From Sophora flavescens (Eukaryota > Streptophyta > Magnoliopsida > Fabales > Fabaceae): 64,000 bases of DNA. The translations under genes and the position numbers were made by a program. How positions within the stretch are numbered: the first letter of the stretch is position 1; every line of letters begins with the position of its first letter. The stretch spans positions 50,018,831-50,082,830 of the forward strand of contig CM061070.1 in NCBI GenBank assembly GCA_030762895.1, written 5' to 3'. This document shows positions 1 through 10,600 of this stretch, one piece after another. The notes under the pieces are model-generated. The model had not been told where the DNA came from. It saw only the letters and a list, made by a program, of their open reading frames with translations, and ran no database searches.

Positions 1-542
1 TGCATTATATTAGATCAGTGGTTATATCAAAGTGCCATTCTAATCATATTGAACAAACTCTATCCCGAAAAGCAGTGACCAAGAGAAATTGCATGATTGA
101 TTTTATTAGAAAAGCAAAATTGATTACAAAGGCCCATCATCACAAGAGATCATTGTAAGATTCAACAGCCACAAGTAAGTGGGTAACAGGAAACATGATA
201 CAGAGAAGTGTCGGGTAACTCAGGTCAATAAAAAACCTGAAACGATTCTTTGTTTAGTCTATAGAATCAAGTTCTTTCAAATATAAAATAAAAGAGAATG
301 AAAGCCCTTCGATCTCTTTTGAACAACTATAGAGAAAAATCCCAGCTTTTATTTTCTTTACCATTACTAGTTGGGTTCTTAAATATTTTGGGACTTCATC
401 TTCGGATTCATAGGTTTAATTTATCAAAGATGCTGGTCTCAAAGATTGAAGCAGCTTTTAGCTTTTTATTTTCCAAACGTCGGTGGCTGAAATGAAAGAA
501 GAAAGAATAATGGAGGAAGAAGAAACGGGTAAGAAAGAAGGA
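1..542. other. Non-coding flank, no gene recognised
   Basis: I see no convincing coding region or RNA here. A 65-codon ORF at 298-495 has no recognisable motif. From about 494 the sequence is strongly purine-rich (GA-rich) and runs up to the target-site duplication of the RTE element. The same purine-rich character resumes at 3720, so the LINE landed inside one GA tract. Confidence 0.6.
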
Positions 543-560
543 TAAAAGAAACGAGAGTGA
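543..560. repeat. Target-site duplication, left copy (RTE LINE)
   Basis: The 18-bp word taaaagaaacgagagtga is repeated exactly at 3702-3719. The two copies bracket the RTE element and fix both of its ends. Confidence 0.93.
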
Positions 561-3500
561 CAACAACAACAACCAAGCCTTATCCCACTAGGTGGGGTTG
601 GCTACATGGATCATACGGTGCCATAATGTTCTATCATGAATCATGTTAATAGTTAAATCATTGGTCTCCAAATCTTTCTTAATAGTTTCTCCTATAGTTT
701 TTCTTGGCCTACCTCTGCCTCTAGCTATTGGATTGCCCTCCACTTGGTCCATTCTCCTTACTACAGAATCTAAAGGTCTCCTCCATACATGCCCAAACCA
801 CCTAAGTTGAGATTCAACCATCTTTTCTACAATAGGTGCTACCCCAACTCTCTCTCTAATGCTATCATTCCTAATCCTATCACGTCTAGTTTTTCCGCTC
901 ATCCAGTGCAACATTCTCATCTCTGCTACATTGATTTTACTCTCGTGTTGATTTTTTACCGCCCAACACTCCGTCCCATACAACATCGCCGGTCTAATAG
1001 CTGCACGGTAAAATTTTCCCTTTAGCTTAAGAGGTACCTTTTTATCACACAAAAAACCCGAAGCCTTCCTCCATTTCGACCACCCTGATTGAATCCGATG
1101 GTTTACATCTCCCTCAATTTCTCCTTCATTTTGTATAATAGACCCAAGATATTTAAACCGTGTGACTTGTGATATGTTGTGGTCTCCAACTTTCACCTCT
1201 AAGCTAGAGGTGTTTCGCCTTTTGCTAAACTTACATTCCATATACTTCGTCTTGCTTCTACTCAAATGGAAGCCATGTGCTTCTAAAGCTTGTCTCCAAG
1301 TCTCCAACCTTCCATTTATATCATCTCTCGACTCTCTAACTAGAACTATATCGTCTGCGAAAAGCATGCATCGTGGTGCTGGCTCTTGAATGTGCTCCGT
1401 AAGTACATCCAAGACCAAGGTAAAAAGATAGGGACTTGAAGCTGACCCTTGGTGTAGACCTATGGTTATTGGGAAATCTTCTGTAGCTCCATCCTGCGTT
1501 CTCGCACTAGTCGTGGCCCCCTCATACATATCCTTGATAGCTCGAATATAGGCAATCTGAACACCTTTCATTTCTAGGGCTTTTCACAAAACCTCTCTTG
1601 GCACCCTATCATACGCTTTCTCCAAATTAATGAAGGTCATGTGTAAATCTTTTTGATCCCTTCGATATTGTTCCATCACTCGTCGTAGCAAGTAAATTGC
1701 TTCCATGGTCGACCTCCCGGGCATAAAACCAAATTGATTGTCGGTGATTTTGGTTTCTTTTCTTAGTCTCCGTTCAAGCACCCTTTCCCATAGCTTCATA
1801 GTATGACTCGTAAGCTTAATCCCCCTATAATTTGCGCAATTTTGTATATCTCCCTTGTTCTTGTAAATTGGAACTAAAGTGCTTCTCCTCCATTCGTCCG
1901 GCATTTTCCTTGACCTCATAATCTCGTTAAAAAACTTCGTGAGCCAACTAATGCCTCTATTTCCTAGACTCTTCCATACCTCCACAGGTATATTGTCCGG
2001 TCCAACTGCCTTGCCATTATCCATCCTTCTCAAAGCTTTTTACCTCATGCTCTTGGATTCTACGACAAAAAGTGTAATTTTGGTCCTCCTCTCTGATGTC
2101 AAGCACCCGTGTGCATGATAAAACTTCAAATCCTTCATTAAATAACTTGTGGAAATAATTCTTCCATCTATCTTTAATATCTTGTTCCTTAACCAAAACT
2201 CTACCTTCTTCATCATTAATACACTTCACTTGGTCCAAGTCTCTTGTCTTTCTTTCCCTATTTTTAGCAAGCCTATAAATATATTTCTCACCATCTTTGG
2301 TGCCTAAGGATTGGTACAACCCGTCAAAAGCTTTAGTTCTAGCTTCGCTCACTGCCTTCTTGGTCTCTTTTTTGGCCACCTTATAGTTTTCCCAATTTTC
2401 AGCATTTCTACATAAAGACCAAGCTTTAAAACATTCCCTTTTAACCCGAACCTTAGCTTGCACACTTTCATCCCACCACCAGGATTCTTTGCCCCTAGGT
2501 CCGAATCCTCTTGATTCACCAAGCGTCTCTATAGCTACCTTCCTAATCCCCTTGGCCATCTTGTCCCACATGTCATTTGCACTTCCGTTTGCCTCCCAAA
2601 ACCCTCCCTCCAAAACCTTGTGTTGGAAGATCCTTTGTTTTTCACCCTTCAGTTGCCACCACTTGATCCTTGAAACCTTTTCGTGGCCTCTTCTCTTCAC
2701 ACTCCTCTTAACTCTTACATCCATGACCAAGACTCTGTTGGGTAGTCAAGCTCTCTCCAGGTATGACTTTACAGTCCAAGCAAATCTTTCTATCCGATCT
2801 CCTAATAAGAAAGAAATCTATTTGAGAGCTTGTCACCCCACTTTTGTACGTGATAAGATGCTCCTCACGTTTCCTAAAACACGTATTGGCTATAGTAAGA
2901 TCGAAAGCAGATGAAAAGTCCAAAATAGACTTACCCTCACCATTTACCTCCCCTAGGCCATATCCCCCATGCAAACCGTCGTAACCTCTAGGTGCCCTCC
3001 CTACATGCCCATTTAGATCACCTCCTAAGAAAATCTTTTCACCTAGCGGTATTTCCTGAATTAGGCCTTCTAAATCCTCCCAGAATTTTACCTTGAAGTG
3101 TTCTTCTAACCCTACCTGAGGTGCGTAAGCACTAATCACATTAAAGGTGTCTTGTTCCACTACAAATTTTAGGGCAATGATCCTATCTCCAACCCTTTTT
3201 ACATCCACAATATCATTCTTCCAATATTTATCCACAATTATGCCCACCCCATTTCTCGATTTTACTTTGCCAGTGTACCAAAGCTTAAAACCCGAAGAGT
3301 CTAATTCCTTTGCCTTTTCTTCCACCCACTTAGTTTCTTGTAGGCACATGAAATTGATCATCCTCCTAATCATAGTGTCAACTATCTCCATTGATTTACC
3401 TGTAAGTGTGCCTATATTCCAAGTTCCAAAGCGAATCCTACTCTCGTGAGCTAGCTTCTTTACCTACACTCGTTCACAAAAATGTGGGAATCCTTGCTCA

Positions 3501-3701
3501 TTTGTTACTGTACTCGAGCTATACAGCGCGTTGCTTCTGAGCAACGACCTAGCATTAACATTATTACGTCGTTGATCCATGTCATAGAGATTCGACTAGG
3601 TTTTACGTTGGCTGTCGATGGCCTAACACAACCCTCTCCTTTTATCCGGGCTTGGGATTGGCTATGTTTAGCTTTGTCACAAAGCACAACATAGGCAGGA
3701 T
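561..3701 (-). mobile_element. RTE-clade LINE (3.1 kb), minus strand
   Basis: This is a near full-length non-LTR retrotransposon of the plant RTE type. It is bounded by an exact 18-bp target-site duplication (543-560 and 3702-3719). Read on the minus strand it starts near 3701, encodes an apurinic-type endonuclease followed by reverse transcriptase, and ends at 561 in a short GTT-type simple repeat instead of poly(A), which is the hallmark of RTE 3' ends. About 3.1 kb is close to the usual full length for plant RTE elements. The coding region is broken by two frameshifts and one in-frame stop, so the copy is inactive. The exact duplication suggests a fairly young insertion. Confidence 0.93.
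588..3460 (-). pseudogene. RTE endonuclease-reverse transcriptase (broken)
   Basis: The single RTE protein nicks target DNA and copies its RNA at the nick. The endonuclease lies at about 3440-2740: it begins with a TWNIGTLTG motif upstream of the first Met at 3391, then shows CLQETKW (catalytic Glu), GGDLNGHVG and SQIDFFLIRR. The reverse transcriptase lies at about 2000-1100, with YRGIKL, QFGFMPGRST, GLHQGSASSPYLF and the FADD catalytic box near 1361-1350. The frame shifts near 2740-2710 and again near 2030-2020. A TGA near 1584, where this family normally has Trp in a PREVLW-type motif, splits the reverse transcriptase. The ORF ends at 588, very near the 3' terminus, as in other RTE elements. 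Confidence 0.9.
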
Positions 3702-3719
3702 TAAAAGAAACGAGAGTGA
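3702..3719. repeat. Target-site duplication, right copy (RTE LINE)
   Basis: Exact 18-bp match to 543-560, directly outside the 5' end of the minus-strand LINE. Confidence 0.93.
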
Positions 3720-4875
3720 GACGGAGGAAAGAAAAACAAGGAAGCACGTGACTTTTTAATTTAAGTGATTTAATCTACACCATCAAATTTAATCCAATGG
3801 CTGAAATATCACCCTCTCACTCTTACATAAAAACTCCCTTTCTCACTAGATATGGTTGCTATATATATATTTTCACAAATCACCAAGCAATCCCAACACA
3901 CACATCAAACCAATCATGTAACCAAATCATACAAACAGGGTACATGACTAGCCAATTAGCTCCTCAGGTAAACTCCCTTTACCTCAAACAATGAAATCTT
4001 TGCCTGTGAATGGTTGTCCAAGCTCCAGTTTCCTCCCACGAATCCAGAAAGTATACTTATACCACGTTTCCTTCACAAAACATCACAATACAAGTTAAGT
4101 TTTGAAAATTTCCTTCTAGCTCACTTGGAGTAGATTTTCGGCCTATATAGGGAAAATAGGTTAGGATTTTTTGTTTAACCTAAGCTCTTAGATTTTGATT
4201 ATCTAGGTACTAGAGAGTCTAAAACAAGTATTAGATTGAAGAAATGAAACAAAAATATTAAACCCTCCCTCCATGTGTATTTCGGCCAAGAGGGGTTTCA
4301 TTTGTTGAGGGGGGGGGGGGCGTTGGGGGTTTGATATTTTAAGGCTTTGTTTGCCTTAAGGAAGCCTAATTAATAGGTTTTCAAACAATATAATACTATA
4401 TATTTAAAGTTATCATGATGACTTTTAGTGACTCATGATGTGACAATCCTCTCAATCACTTCCATCATCTATGCTCCATATTATCTCTGCACCGCACTCA
4501 GTTCTGCTGTTCACCCGATTGAAGATTTTTACATGCGTTTCGTTTGATTATTTCGCCCGAATAAAATATAATATTTATTTTAGAGCGAAAATACGGAAAT
4601 GACCCATATCTCTTAAAAAGAGATAAAAATCATAAATCTTTTGTTCATAAGTCGGATTTAGATTTTCTGATCAGTAATTTCTTACTGACAGTGAAAACGC
4701 AAATCGGGTTTTGTCTGAATTTTCAGCCCAAAATTTTACTGGAACTTTTTACTATCTAATATGATCTAGATATGATTTTGTTTTAGTTAAAATAATTTTC
4801 TAGGTTCTCGGATAAAATATAAACATATTAATATCTTTGTAGATATTGGAAAGCATTGAAAAATCGGGGTTTTAT
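3720..4875 (-). mobile_element. Degenerate chromovirus-type gypsy LTR
   Basis: The part from about 4430 to 4875 matches the last 450 bp of the gypsy LTR at 45490-45937 in the same orientation. Shared blocks include a 'cagtgaaaac' word, 'gtctgaattttca' and the terminal 'atcgggg' (here followed by ttttata instead of cgttaca). The LTR is therefore in minus orientation, with its 5' end near 4875. A 12-base G run (4309-4320) lies inside. The leftward limit is uncertain; 3720-4000 contains a TATA-rich stretch and a cacgtg hexamer but no coding sequence. No internal region or TSD was found, so this is a solo or truncated LTR. Confidence 0.6.
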
Positions 4876-5130
4876 AGAATGCAATGACATGAGATTAGTA
4901 GAGTAGTTGAATTGATGGTAGCTAAAACGATTGTGTAATTGTGTTGAATGAATTTCTCATTGAACAAATGCTGAGATTTCAGCTTATATACAAGAGTTCA
5001 TACATTACTTGCTGCACAAGCTACTGACTAACTATGCTAACTGCTATCTAACAGAATAACCATCACTAACTAACTTAACTATAGATTAGTTGGCTAACTA
5101 ACTAAGTATCCTCCAATAGTAGCTTCCTTC
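4876..5130 (-). mobile_element. Possible copia LTR fragment
   Basis: The block has the composition and layout of a short copia LTR on the minus strand: a tgtatataagc TATA-like box in the middle, many 'ctaacta' words and a purine-rich ggaggata at its edge. It resembles the layout of the 180-bp LTR at 28417 but is not clearly homologous. No partner LTR or TSD was found. Confidence 0.3.
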
Positions 5131-6208
5131 TGTTATCTTTTGGTAAATTTTATTTATACTGATGATATATTAGTTCTGTATGAACCACTGGTCTAGAATG
5201 AGTTCAGTGCTACAATATCCTTGAAGCTTGGATGCATTTGATTATTTGAGACGGGTCTTGGGTATACCTGCAGGGCAATCTCATGATTGATTAAGTGAAG
5301 ATGTAATATATGAGCTTAATAAGTGAAAAAAGATCCCAACTCCATGACTATACTAGCTATTTACTGGACTGAAATTTTATCCTTTTCCTTTTCAGATACC
5401 ACAATATTGGACTGAGATTAGCATATTGGACTATTACTACCAGGTGTTTGTTATAGCCAAGACGTGTTGCACCTTGTAGCACAACAATTCTTTATCCGAA
5501 AAAGGGTGGCTTTTTATATATGGAGACCCTAAATATAAATCATACATGATCCATTTGAATTATTCTACATGTGATGATCAACTTTACAGAGTTTTATGCT
5601 ACTGCAGAAATTGTAGTATCATTTCAACGGTCTCAGAAGTGTTAAGAAACATGACAAGAGTTGAATTAATGTGTGTGTAGAGTAAGTCAATCATGTACTT
5701 ATTATGTAAAACAAGAGAGTAACTAGTAACCACCTGGAAACTCATTAAACAAATCTAACTAACTTCTAATTACACTAACCAAACTCTAATCATGGTAATA
5801 AAAAGTATCCATATTTTGTATGACATACACCCTTTAGGAGTTTCTGGTTATCTACTACTACCAAAACCATAGGGGTTGAAAATTGAAACACTTCAGCATG
5901 TTATTGATTGAATGATTGCATCCCAATACCAAAACCATAGGGGCAAAGGAATTCATGAAATGGGTAACTAAGGATTTTGAATCTAATGAAGCCTTGCAGG
6001 AAGATAACCTCCTGCTACTATGACAATATGAGTATTCTTGAGTTCTGAGTGAATGAAGCAGTATACTTTTATTGAGCTCATATTCTAATTTTGCTTGTTT
6101 CCTCCATTTACATCGTTGGAGAAATATTAGCTGATGACTCTTTGAATGCTCTTGGACTTAATAAATGAAGTTCCATTTTTTTGTTATCAGAAACATAGTA
6201 GTTTAAGA
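5131..6208. other. Intergenic, no feature recognised
   Basis: AT-rich DNA with no long ORF. A short direct repeat (accaaaaccatagggg) occurs at about 5859 and 5928. It may be the left interior of the gene-capturing element that ends at 7130, but I could not find a matching left terminus. Confidence 0.4.
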
Positions 6209-6500
6209 AATGGAAGACACCTCCCTTAATGTTGTATTTAGTGAAGATGACAGTGAGGTGCTTGGATATGATTCAGACAGTGACAGATTTCTTTCAGAGG
6301 TTTGAGTTATAATTTATTGTAGAAACTCTTGTTAATTTTATTACTTAATTTGGTTTAGTTGTTGCTATTTGGATAATTAATTTCTTGACTTTGCAGCTGG
6401 TGCAAAGAAAGATCAACACTCTTGCTTAAGTTCTTGGAGAGACCTTCTACATGATCCAAAGTAGTGGTCTGATTTCCATGACAGCAAACTCAATGGATTG
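6209..6500 (+). pseudogene. OSB-like PDF-motif gene fragment (captured)
   Basis: Two exon-like blocks are separated by an intron-like stretch (6300-6395) that begins with gt and ends with ttgcag. The second block (about 6396-6500) reads SSWRDLLHDPK, a TAG stop, then WSDFHDSKLNGL. This matches the C-terminal PDF motif of plant organellar single-stranded DNA-binding (OSB) proteins (pattern W..L...P..W.D.R..K..GL). The stop sits where the family usually has Gln. The first block (6209-6300) starts MEDTSLNVVF and is rich in Asp and Ser; I do not recognise it. No OB-fold was found, so this is only a fragment. It lies next to an unrelated receptor-kinase fragment and a CACTA-like end, which suggests transposon capture. 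Confidence 0.45.
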
Positions 6501-6668
6501 GTAGTGATTGATGACTTATTCCTTGGGTTAAATTTTATCTCTGATTATCTGGCTAATTTATTTGGGGAAATTTTTTATATTCCTGTCTGCTTAGTAGGTG
6601 GACTATCTTTCTGTTTTCTGTTCTTTAACTAAACTATAAATTCTTGTATTTTTTATTTTTTGGATACA

Positions 6669-6774
6669 GGACCTTAAACTCCCCATTGGTGCTCCAAGGA
6701 AGGAATGATAGTGATCCTTGTGAAGAGTCTTGGATAGGAGTAGCTTGTTCTGGATCATCAGTTATAGATTTGTA
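6669..6774 (+). pseudogene. STRUBBELIG-like receptor exon fragment (captured)
   Basis: After a gatacag splice-acceptor-like site, one frame reads LNSPLVLQ, then DSDPCEESWIGVACSGSSVIDL and a stop. This is the N-terminal LRR-cap motif of STRUBBELIG-family (SRF) receptor-like kinases, whose usual form is LNSP..L..W...GGDPCGESW.G..C.GS.V. Only this one exon is present; there are no leucine-rich repeats, membrane segment or kinase. It is in the same orientation as the OSB-like fragment 170 bp upstream, although the two genes are unrelated in plant genomes. Assignment rests on motif recognition by eye. Confidence 0.5.
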
Positions 6775-6809
6775 ATTCATGTGAATCTATTTGTGTTTAT
6801 CTATCATAC

Positions 6810-7130
6810 ATTTAGTGGCAATAATAATTGTTGGGAAAAGTCAGCTATAACTTTTAGCGGCAATAAAAAAAGTCGGTAAATGAGCTTATAGAGCAATTCA
6901 AGAATCATATTTAGTGGCTATTAAAATTGCCAGCAATAATTGCCGCTATAACTTTTGACTTGTAGCGGCAATAAATTAGGTCTTTACCAGCTTTCTTTAT
7001 AATTGCCGCTAAAGCCTTTAGCGATATTGGATACACAGACTAATTAATAATTGCCGGTAAAGGTTTTAGCGGCCAATATTATTGCCATTAAAAGTCATAA
7101 TAATTGCCGCTAAAAATGTATTTTGTTGTG
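6810..7130. mobile_element. CACTA-like subterminal region and right end
   Basis: The motif 'attgccgctaaa' and its reverse complement 'ttagcggcaat' recur at least six times in 300 bp, in both orientations. The block ends in ttttgttgtg (7121-7130), i.e. CACAACAAAA read inward, a CACTA-type terminus. Dense inverted subterminal repeats next to such an end are typical of CACTA elements, where they bind the TNPA-type protein. The matching left terminus was not found, so the element may be truncated on the left. The two host-gene fragments lie just inside this end. Confidence 0.6.
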
Positions 7131-7854
7131 TTTTTGGAGGAATTTTGGTACTTTAGTTTCTTCGTAATTACAATGGCTTGAGGCATCTTTGTAATTAACC
7201 AAATGATCATATGGGAATAAAATATAATTATGACCTGAGGATGTCTTTATTTGAACTTAGGTATTAAGTAAAATAAGACTGCAAAGAAATGAAAAGAAGC
7301 CCAAACAAGTTTTTTTTTTTTTGATAAATGAAGCCCAAACAAGTTGATGCATCTATATAATTTATATGGACCGAATAGTTTGCATTATAAAAAAAGCTAA
7401 CGGTTACATTATTTGGTAGAGAATACATTTTAATTCAATTGGCACTTTTAATTGTCTTGATTTTTCTTTTAATCCCCATTATATGTGAGTTTTTTAAAGT
7501 GGGGCAGTGTGACTGTATATTGTGATTATCTTGGGATGATTTCCTATTCCTCGCCAGCCAACCATCCCTTTATCACATGGGGTGTGCGTTTGTTTCTGAG
7601 AATTGTATAAGACATGATTTAATTGCCTGTTGTAATATGTATCAGTGGGTTTTTGAACATTTAGAAGAGGACAAGCAAATGTTGGTGAAGGAATGGTATG
7701 TGAATTTGGTAGAACAATTTTTTATTTTGGTAAAAATTGGTGTTGGTTTGACATATTCAACTCTAACCCACTCTTCCTGTTTATTTCTAAATTTTTTATT
7801 ACTTTTAATCTACAGTTTTTTTTTTTTTTTGATAAATTAATCTACAGAATTAAT
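7131..7854. other. Intergenic, unassigned ORF at 7577-7840
   Basis: AT-rich. An 87-codon ORF at 7577-7840 begins MGCAFVSENCIRHD and ends in a hydrophobic stretch encoded by T-runs. It matches no family I recognise, has no visible introns or regulatory context, and is more likely fortuitous than a gene. Confidence 0.4.
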
Positions 7855-8190
7855 TGTCATGCCTAACACTTATCTATGTATATTGTTGAATGCCAGTAGA
7901 TTCAATGACCAAACATGGGTATATTCACTGCTCAGAGGTATATGTTTGATCAAATTTACTACCATGCCTGTAATTTTGTTGCTTTAAACTTTATCTATTT
8001 TATGTTCAATTTACTACCATGCCTGTAATTTTTTGTCATGCCTCACACTTATCTATGTATATTGTTGAATGCCAGTAGATTCAATGACTAAACATGGGTA
8101 TATTCACTGCTCGGAGTTATATGTTTGATCAAATTTACTACCACGCTTGTAATTTTGTTGCTTTAAAATTTATCTATTTTATGGTGAATT
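7855..8190. repeat. 179-bp tandem duplication
   Basis: The segment beginning tgtcatgcctaacactta at 7855 is repeated from 8034 with a period of 179 bp and only scattered base changes. Both copies carry the same 'gaatgccagtagattcaatgac' type block. It looks like a simple local duplication without coding content. Confidence 0.85.
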
Positions 8191-9867
8191 TGTTATTTTT
8201 GGGCTATTGTTTGGTTCAGAGTTGCTTTTTACATTGTATTTACTTTTTCAACTACTTTTCATGTTGTGGATGAAATCTGGATGGGGTTGATCATTTTATG
8301 CATTTTCAAGAAAAATATAGGCATCTAAGCATTTAAACAAAATTATTGAAAATATAATTTTCTAGCCAATTCAAGTTTAAATTGTATGATACCTTTGAAA
8401 TGCACATTTCAATAGTATTTTGAAATTTCAAACTGTAATAAAAAAGTTATTACTAAAATGTATTCAATTACTAATCATCTCATGTCAGGTAATGTCAAAA
8501 TCTTTTCATTGTTTACCATATTCAATTTATTTTCCAAAAAAAAAAAAAATGAGAGAACTAATCTCTATATCGCTTTGTACTTCTAACCTGCAGCATAAGT
8601 AGCCGCTTCCAATGAAGGAAATTGGGTTTGAAAGAATATGTGTGATATACAGGTAACGTTTGTGGTGAAGGAGGTGGCTATGGTGTCGAGGGTCAACATA
8701 TGTAGTTTTTATTTTACATGCAAAATCGGGGTTGAGGTGTTTCTTGATCCTTCCTATATCACCATTTTTTCTTCATTTTCATGAAAAGTTGGTATTTCAT
8801 TTTTTTTTTATAAGCTGGCATTTCAAAATGTTAAGATTTCCTAAACAACTTTTATGATTTATTTTTAAAAATAGTTTTGCAAATTGGCAATTCATTGAAC
8901 TTGAAAGTTTAACTTGATAGGATGAAAAATACAGAGATTTAGAATAATTGCCGTAATTATCATTTAATTTTAAGGTGAGTATTAATTGGTGTTTATTTAA
9001 TTTCATAAATGACTTTCTTTTAGGGACCAATTATATTTGGGCCTTTATTCTATAAAATATTCACAAAATATTTAATTTTGAAATATTAAAAGAAGGCTAT
9101 TTTTTAAAAACAGTATAATATGTGAGAATTAAATATTAAATATGTATATTATAGTTATATAGTGTATCTATAAATTATTTACATTATTATATTTTTTTGA
9201 AGAATATATAGTATTAGATTAAATCTATAATTTTCTATAAAAAATAAAGATTAAATCTATTATTATGTACAATTTAATGAGGAAACCACAATTTTTAAAA
9301 TCTATATTTTAGAATATATTATTCCAAAATAATATTTAAATGTTATTTAATTATTTTTGGCTAAAAAATAACATACCTTAACCTTTTTTATTTAAAGATG
9401 TGAAGGTTGGTAACATTTTATTAAAAGGTCTATTTTGTTACCATATTTTAATATTAAAAAGCCTGCCTTTCGGAATCCATCTTCAATACCACCATTCAAT
9501 ACTTAAAATTAAAATTGAAACATTAATTTTTTTAAAAAAAGTTAAAAAAAAAAAACGTTAACAGTTTTATATGGATATTCAATTTTAATTATCATTTATA
9601 ATGCCTTAATTGGCATTAATATATGTTAGAAGTAAAATATGTGTATTATAGTTATATAATGTATCTGTAAATTATTTGAGAATTTATTGATTATCTCCTT
9701 TGTAATATGGGATTTGGATGCAAGTTATTTCCACATTAATGAAATAAAAAAGTTGTTTGATCAAATTGTGTAGTTTAAACAAATATATAAAATAACTTAT
9801 AAACTTAATGAAATTTGTCCAATTTATTATTTAGAAAAACACGCTCTTAGACAAATATAAGTTTGAA
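8191..9867. other. AT-rich intergenic region
   Basis: No supported gene. About 45 bp near 9137-9180 (tgtatattatagttatatag...) recurs at about 9635-9677, so a short direct repeat about 497 bp apart is present. It could be remnant LTR or MITE sequence, but no boundaries were found. Confidence 0.4.
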
Positions 9868-10600
9868 TTCTCTCCGGCCACAACCTCTTCGACCCCTCTC
9901 CAACAACACATCTGACCATCCAACAAATCTAACGGTTCAAAAAATTCATGAATTTTAAAACACAAAATTTCAAATAAAAATCAAAAAACCCAACTTTACA
10001 GCATCCCCTTTGTTCATTTTTGGTCCCTGTTACTCACCGCCCCTGCAGTGAAAATTGCCACCGTTGTCCTATCACCATCGACGGTAAGACGCCACCGTAC
10101 ACAGCCATGGCGGGGCGTCACTCTGTCTCACTCTCTCAAGTCTGTTTCTCTCGCACTTCACGCATTGTTACTATTAGCCTGTTAGGATGCTGCAAAAAGG
10201 AAGTGCATCTGTTCCTGACGATGAATCAAATAACTTGGTCATTGGAATCTCTCCCAAAATCTCTAGTTTTAATGCTAAAAGAACTGGACCTTAATAGCCA
10301 TTCATTATGGCTTATTACATTGCATTATACAACATCCTAAGTATACGAGATTAAAGGCCATTTATTTGGCTCCATTGGCAAGTTTTTAAGCGTGGAGAGA
10401 AGAGAGAGATGAATGAAGGGCGAGAGAGAGGGAGATGGGAGAGAGGGAGAAAGAGTGACGCCCCACCGTCTACGACAACGGGACGGTGGTGGCGATTTTT
10501 TATGTTTTAGAATTCATGAATTTTTTGAATCGTTAGGTTTGATTGGATGGCCCAGATGTGCTGCTGCAGAGTGGCCGGAGAGATTGGGGCTGGAGAGAAT
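9868..10600. mobile_element. Foldback (long inverted repeat) element
   Basis: The left arm (about 9870-10140) and right arm (about 10600-10410) are inverted copies. Shared blocks, reading inward from each end, are 'gaattctctcc', 'cacatctg..ccatccaa', 'ttcaaaaaattcatgaatt', 'gccacc' with 'acggt', and 'ggggcgtcactct'. The left arm carries about 80 extra bases. Long, imperfect arms fit a MULE-like or foldback DNA transposon. A clean target-site duplication was not found. The 250-bp spacer (10150-10400) holds a short open frame without strong similarity to anything I know. Confidence 0.6.

Noticed and set aside
298..495. 65-codon ORF near the window start
   Set aside because: No motif, no splice or promoter context, and surrounded by repeats; likely fortuitous.
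5146..5190. A frame reading FIYTDDILVLYEP, like the RT Y.DD box
   Set aside because: Nothing on either side resembles reverse transcriptase, so the match is probably chance.
7577..7840. 87-codon ORF as a small gene
   Set aside because: Its end is encoded by T-runs and it matches no family I know.
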